Source: CAMLIZ01 sp036231905
GTDB lineage: Bacteria > Pseudomonadota > Gammaproteobacteria > Burkholderiales > Burkholderiaceae_C
Length of the DNA stretch: 64,000 nt
Assembly (NCBI RefSeq): GCF_036231905.1
Contig: NZ_JAZARE010000006.1
Location: forward strand, 124,001-188,000
Direction: 5' to 3'
A model generated the notes under the pieces. That model was not told where the DNA came from and ran no database searches. It saw only the letters and a program-made list of their open reading frames with translations. Made by a program: the position numbers and the translations under genes. Within the stretch, counting starts at the first letter, position 1, and each line of letters starts with the position of its first letter. Below are positions 61,293 to 64,000 of the stretch, piece after piece.

Positions 61293-63170
61293 TCAGGCCT
61301 TGCCCGCCGGCTCGGCGGCCGGCTTCCACACCTGGCCGATGGCCACGGACTTCAGCTTCTTCTGGCGGCCGTACCACAGGTTCACCAGGCCGCGCGAGAA
61401 CACCACCGCCGAGAACATCGACGTGGTGATGCCCAGCACGTGCACCACCGCAAAGCCGCGCACCGGGCCGGAGCCGAAGATCAGCAGCGCGATGCCGGCG
61501 ATCAGGGTGGTGACGTTGGAGTCCAGGATGGTGGCGAAGGCGCGTTCGTAGCCGGCGTTGATCGCCGTCTGCGGCGACGAGCCGTTGCGCAGCTCCTCGC
61601 GCACCCGTTCGTTGATCAGCACGTTGGCGTCGATCGCCATGCCCAGCGTCAGCGCGATGGCCGCGATGCCGGGCAGCGTGAGCGTGGCCTGCAGCATGGA
61701 CAGCACCGCCACCAGCAGCAGCAGGTTGAACGCCAGCGCCAGCGTGGAGAACAACCCGAACAGCAGGTAGTAGGCGCACATGAACAGCGTGATCGCGGCA
61801 AAGCCGTAGAGCACGCTGTCGAAGCCCTTGGCGATGTTCTCGGCGCCCAGGCTGGGGCCGATGGTGCGCTCCTCGATGATCTCCATCGGCGCGGCCAGCG
61901 AGCCCGCGCGCAGCAGCAGCGCCTGGTCGTTGGCTTCCTGCGTGGTCATACGGCCGGAGATCTGCACCCGGCCGCCGCCGATCTCGCTGCGGATCACCGG
62001 CGCCGTCACCACCTCGCCCTTGCCCTTCTCGAACAGCAGGATCGCCATGCGCTTGCCGACGTTCTCCCGCGTCACGTCGCGGAAGACGCGCGCACCACGG
62101 GCGTCCAGCGTCAGGTTGACGGTGGGCTCTTGGGTCTGGCTGTCGAAGCCGGGCTGGGCGTCGGTGAGGTTCTCGCCAGTGAGGATGACCTCTTTCTTCA
62201 CGATCAGCGGCTGGCCCTCGCGCTCCAGGAAGCGCTCCGTGCCGAAGGGCACTGGCCCGCTGCCCACCGCGGCCGCGGCGGCTTCGGCGCTACCGTCCAC
62301 CATGCGGATCTCCAGCGTGGCGGTGCGGCCGATGATGTCCTTGGCGCGTGCGGTGTCCTGCACGCCGGGCAGCTGCACCACCACGCGGTCCAGGCCCTGC
62401 TGCTGGATCACCGGCTCGGTGGTGCCGAGTTCGTTGACCCGGTTGTGCAAGGTGGTGATGTTCTGCTTGAGCGCAGCCTCCTGCACGGCGCGTGCGGCCT
62501 GCGGCTTGAGCGCACCGGTGAGCTTGAAGTCGGAGCCTTCGGCCGACTCGGTCCACTGCCAATCCGGCAGCTGGTCGGCCAGCACGGCCTGCGCCTGCTG
62601 CAGCACCGCGTGGTCGCGAAAGCGCACGTTCACCGTGTCGCCGTCGCGCGAGATGCCCGCGTGGCGCACGTTCTTGTCGCGCAGCAAGGTGCGTGCGTCG
62701 CCCACCACGGCCTCGGCCTTCTTGGTGAGCGCCGCCTTCATGTCCACCTGCATCAGGAAGTGCACGCCGCCGCGCAGGTCCAGGCCGCGCGCCATCGGCA
62801 GCGCCTTCAGCTTGGCCATCCAGGTGGGCGTGCGCGCCATCAGGTTCAGCGCGACGATGTAGCTCGGGTCGTTGGCGTCGGGATTGAGCGCGTGGTTGAG
62901 CGCGTCCTTGGCCTTGAGCTGGGTATCGGTGTCGGCAAAACGGGCCTTCACCGAATTGAGCTCGAACTGCACCAGGTCGGCCTTCAGGCCCGCCTGCTGC
63001 AGCACCTGCTCCACCCGCGACACGATGCTGGCGTCCAGCTTGAGCGTGGCCTTGCCGCTGGACACCTGCACCGCAGGCGCCTCGCCAAAGAAGTTGGGAA
63101 TGGTGTAGAGCAGGCCGATCAGCAGCGCGATGCCGATGATCGCGTACTTCCACCAGGGATACCGGTTCAT
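61293..63170 (-). CDS. secD: Protein translocase subunit SecD
   Basis: The 625-aa membrane protein partners SecF. TM1 spans about 9-28. The periplasmic P1 domain with GLDLRGGVHFLMQVD begins near 110, VVQLPGVQDTARAKDIIGRTATLEIRMV lies near 270, and the C-terminal membrane part with GPSLGAENIAKGFDSVLYGF, TLPGIAAIALTLGMAIDANVLINERVREEL and GTLYLGTG-like segments. It lies 74 bp after yajC and 20 bp before secF. Confidence 0.98.
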   Translation of the reverse strand: MNRYPWWKYAIIGIALLIGLLYTIPNFFGEAPAVQVSSGKATLKLDASIVSRVEQVLQQAGLKADLVQFELNSVKARFADTDTQLKAKDALNHALNPDANDPSYIVALNLMARTPTWMAKLKALPMARGLDLRGGVHFLMQVDMKAALTKKAEAVVGDARTLLRDKNVRHAGISRDGDTVNVRFRDHAVLQQAQAVLADQLPDWQWTESAEGSDFKLTGALKPQAARAVQEAALKQNITTLHNRVNELGTTEPVIQQQGLDRVVVQLPGVQDTARAKDIIGRTATLEIRMVDGSAEAAAAAVGSGPVPFGTERFLEREGQPLIVKKEVILTGENLTDAQPGFDSQTQEPTVNLTLDARGARVFRDVTRENVGKRMAILLFEKGKGEVVTAPVIRSEIGGGRVQISGRMTTQEANDQALLLRAGSLAAPMEIIEERTIGPSLGAENIAKGFDSVLYGFAAITLFMCAYYLLFGLFSTLALAFNLLLLVAVLSMLQATLTLPGIAAIALTLGMAIDANVLINERVREELRNGSSPQTAINAGYERAFATILDSNVTTLIAGIALLIFGSGPVRGFAVVHVLGITTSMFSAVVFSRGLVNLWYGRQKKLKSVAIGQVWKPAAEPAGKA

Positions 63171-63244
63171 GATGCCTTCCTTGCGCAGCCAAGACGCTGC
63201 GGCGGGCAGTGAGGCGGCCGCCGCGGCGGCCGGCCTGGTTGGAC

Positions 63245-63571
63245 TTACTTCAGGGTGCCCTTGGGCAGCACCTGCACCACCGCGGAACGCTGCACCTGCA
63301 GCTCGACGCCGTTGGCCACTTCAAGGTTCACGAAGCTGTCACCCAGCTTGGTGACGCGGCCCAGCAGGCCGCCGGAGGTGACGATCTCGTCGCCCTTGGC
63401 CAGCGCCTCGATCATGGCCTTGTGTTCCTTCTGCCGCTTCATCTGCGGCCGGATCATCACGAAGTACAGCACCACGAACATCAGCACCAGGGGCAGCATG
63501 CCCAGCAGGCTGGATTCGCCGCCGGACGCTGCGGCCGGCGCGGTTTGCGCAAAAGCTTCGGAAATGAACAC
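63245..63571 (-). CDS. yajC: Preprotein translocase accessory subunit YajC
   Basis: The 108-aa protein has one membrane helix (about 24-42, MLPLVLMFVVLYFVMIRPQMK), the signature of YajC, then KRQKEHKAMIEALAKGDEIVTSGGLLGRVTKLGD and a small beta domain. It associates with SecDF. The start is a GTG at 63571 (VFISEAFAQ) with GAGGA eight bases upstream, shorter than the open frame. It lies in yajC-secD-secF order. Confidence 0.96.
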   Translation of the reverse strand: MFISEAFAQTAPAAASGGESSLLGMLPLVLMFVVLYFVMIRPQMKRQKEHKAMIEALAKGDEIVTSGGLLGRVTKLGDSFVNLEVANGVELQVQRSAVVQVLPKGTLK

Positions 63572-63671
63572 GTGTGGAATCCTCGAAAGGCAAACCCGCG
63601 AGATGCGGGCGAAGCCGAAAATTCTAAGCCGCGAGGAAACCCTTGCATGCGCTGGAGCTGCGCACAAAAGA

Positions 63672-63697
63672 AAACAGGCCCCGGACGGGGCCTGTTT
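63672..63697 (-). terminator. Rho-independent terminator after the initiator tRNA
   Basis: On the minus strand, AAACAGGCCCC/GGGGCCTGTTT (63687-63697 with 63672-63682) forms an 11-bp stem with a 4-base loop, followed by TTTCTTTT. It ends 11 bp after the tRNA CCA and lies before yajC. Confidence 0.9.
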
Positions 63698-63707
63698 GTC
63701 TGAATGC

Positions 63708-63784
<77 letters not shown>

Positions 63785-63796
63785 ACTGAAAAAAGG

Positions 63797-63802
63797 ACTA
63801 TA
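63797..63802 (-). promoter_or_regulatory. Likely -10 of the initiator tRNA gene
   Basis: On the minus strand TATAGT lies 12 bp before the 5' end of the mature tRNA, followed by a T-rich tract. No good -35 was seen 16-18 bp upstream. Confidence 0.5.
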
Positions 63803-63859
63803 GCAGAAAATCCCAACCTGCGAGTGGGCGCTTGCAGCCGCGGGCTTGGAACGCCCGCT

Positions 63860-64000
63860 TCAGAGCCCGGCCGCGCGCAGCGTCTGGCTGAAGCGCTCGG
63901 CGTTCTGGAAGCCCACCACGCGCAGGTTGCGCATCTCCCGGCCCTGCGCGTCGAAGAAGATGGTGCCCGGCGGGCCGAACAACTTGAAGCGGCGCAGCAG
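63860..64000 (-). CDS. dsbD: Thiol:disulfide interchange protein DsbD, C-terminal end
   Basis: Only the last 46 codons are in the window; the gene runs off the right edge. The visible protein LFGPPGTIFFDAQGRE with the following LRVVGFQNAERF matches the end of the C-terminal thioredoxin-like domain of DsbD, including the cis-Pro region. DsbD carries reducing power from the cytoplasm to periplasmic thiol proteins. The call rests on this short C-terminal segment. It lies 75 bp upstream of the initiator tRNA on the same strand. Confidence 0.8.
   Translation of the reverse strand: MLRRFKLFGPPGTIFFDAQGREMRNLRVVGFQNAERFSQTLRAAGL

Overview
The window is GC-rich chromosomal DNA with short intergenic gaps, many ATGA-type start/stop overlaps and frequent GTG/TTG starts. 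Gene content points to a betaproteobacterium of the order Burkholderiales, probably the Rubrivivax/Leptothrix/Ideonella or Comamonadaceae side. The clues are an ahcY-type SAH riboswitch with metF nearby, the order pgk-pyk-fba-purC-purE-purK-sua5, dprA-smg beside def-fmt, yajC-secDF, and dispersed intergenic palindromes of a kind common in that group. This placement is inference from gene order and protein style, not from a search. There is no rRNA, prophage, insertion sequence or CRISPR array. One tRNA gene (initiator Met) is present.

Layout. 1-2317: DUF2147 gene (cut by the window edge) diverging from an OmpR-type response regulator/sensor kinase pair. 2311-4058: two lipid A-type acyltransferases. 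4206-12836: methyl-cycle genes metK, ahcY (behind an SAH riboswitch), a TlyA-type rRNA methyltransferase and metF, interrupted by a YcaQ-like protein, a GGDEF/EAL protein and a HAD phosphatase. 12903-16379: secreted beta-lactamase-fold hydrolase, 5-formyl-THF cyclo-ligase, TfoX-N protein, DUF2917 protein and a divergent LysR regulator. 16534-23858: lytic transglycosylase, GST, CCA-adding enzyme, MidA-type methyltransferase, pteridine reductase-like SDR, folB and ttcA. 23890-28951: two lipoproteins, glmU, uracil-DNA glycosylase, rimI and tsaB. 29055-34095: dacB, SemiSWEET, OmpW, a lipase-like lipoprotein behind a palindromic operator candidate, and an SGNH-like lipoprotein lacking expected catalytic residues.

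34133-49678 is a mostly minus-strand central-metabolism cluster: sua5, purK, purE, purC, fba, pyk, maeB and pgk. A CnoX-like thioredoxin, a helical-repeat protein and a DUF3667 membrane protein lie within it, as does a plus-strand pair made of an M48 protease fused to a type IV pilin-like domain and a winged-helix/GHKL ATPase/STAS-like regulator. 49723-57708: azlCD, a GIN-domain beta-repeat protein, a small lipoprotein, htpX, fmt and def, then divergent LysM protein, dprA and smg. 57880-64000: DUF1631 protein, secF, secD, yajC, initiator tRNA and the C-terminus of DsbD.

Functionally the window is mainly housekeeping: methyl cycle and folate (metK, ahcY, metF, cyclo-ligase, folB, SDR), tRNA and translation modification (cca, ttcA, tsaB, sua5, rimI, fmt, def, tlyA), lower glycolysis and purine synthesis, and envelope upkeep (acyltransferases, dacB, lytic transglycosylase, glmU, secDF, htpX). 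The least ordinary items are the protease-pilin fusion and its regulator-like neighbour, two divergent gene pairs with almost no space between their start codons, the degenerate SGNH and GGDEF domains, and the modular intergenic palindromes.
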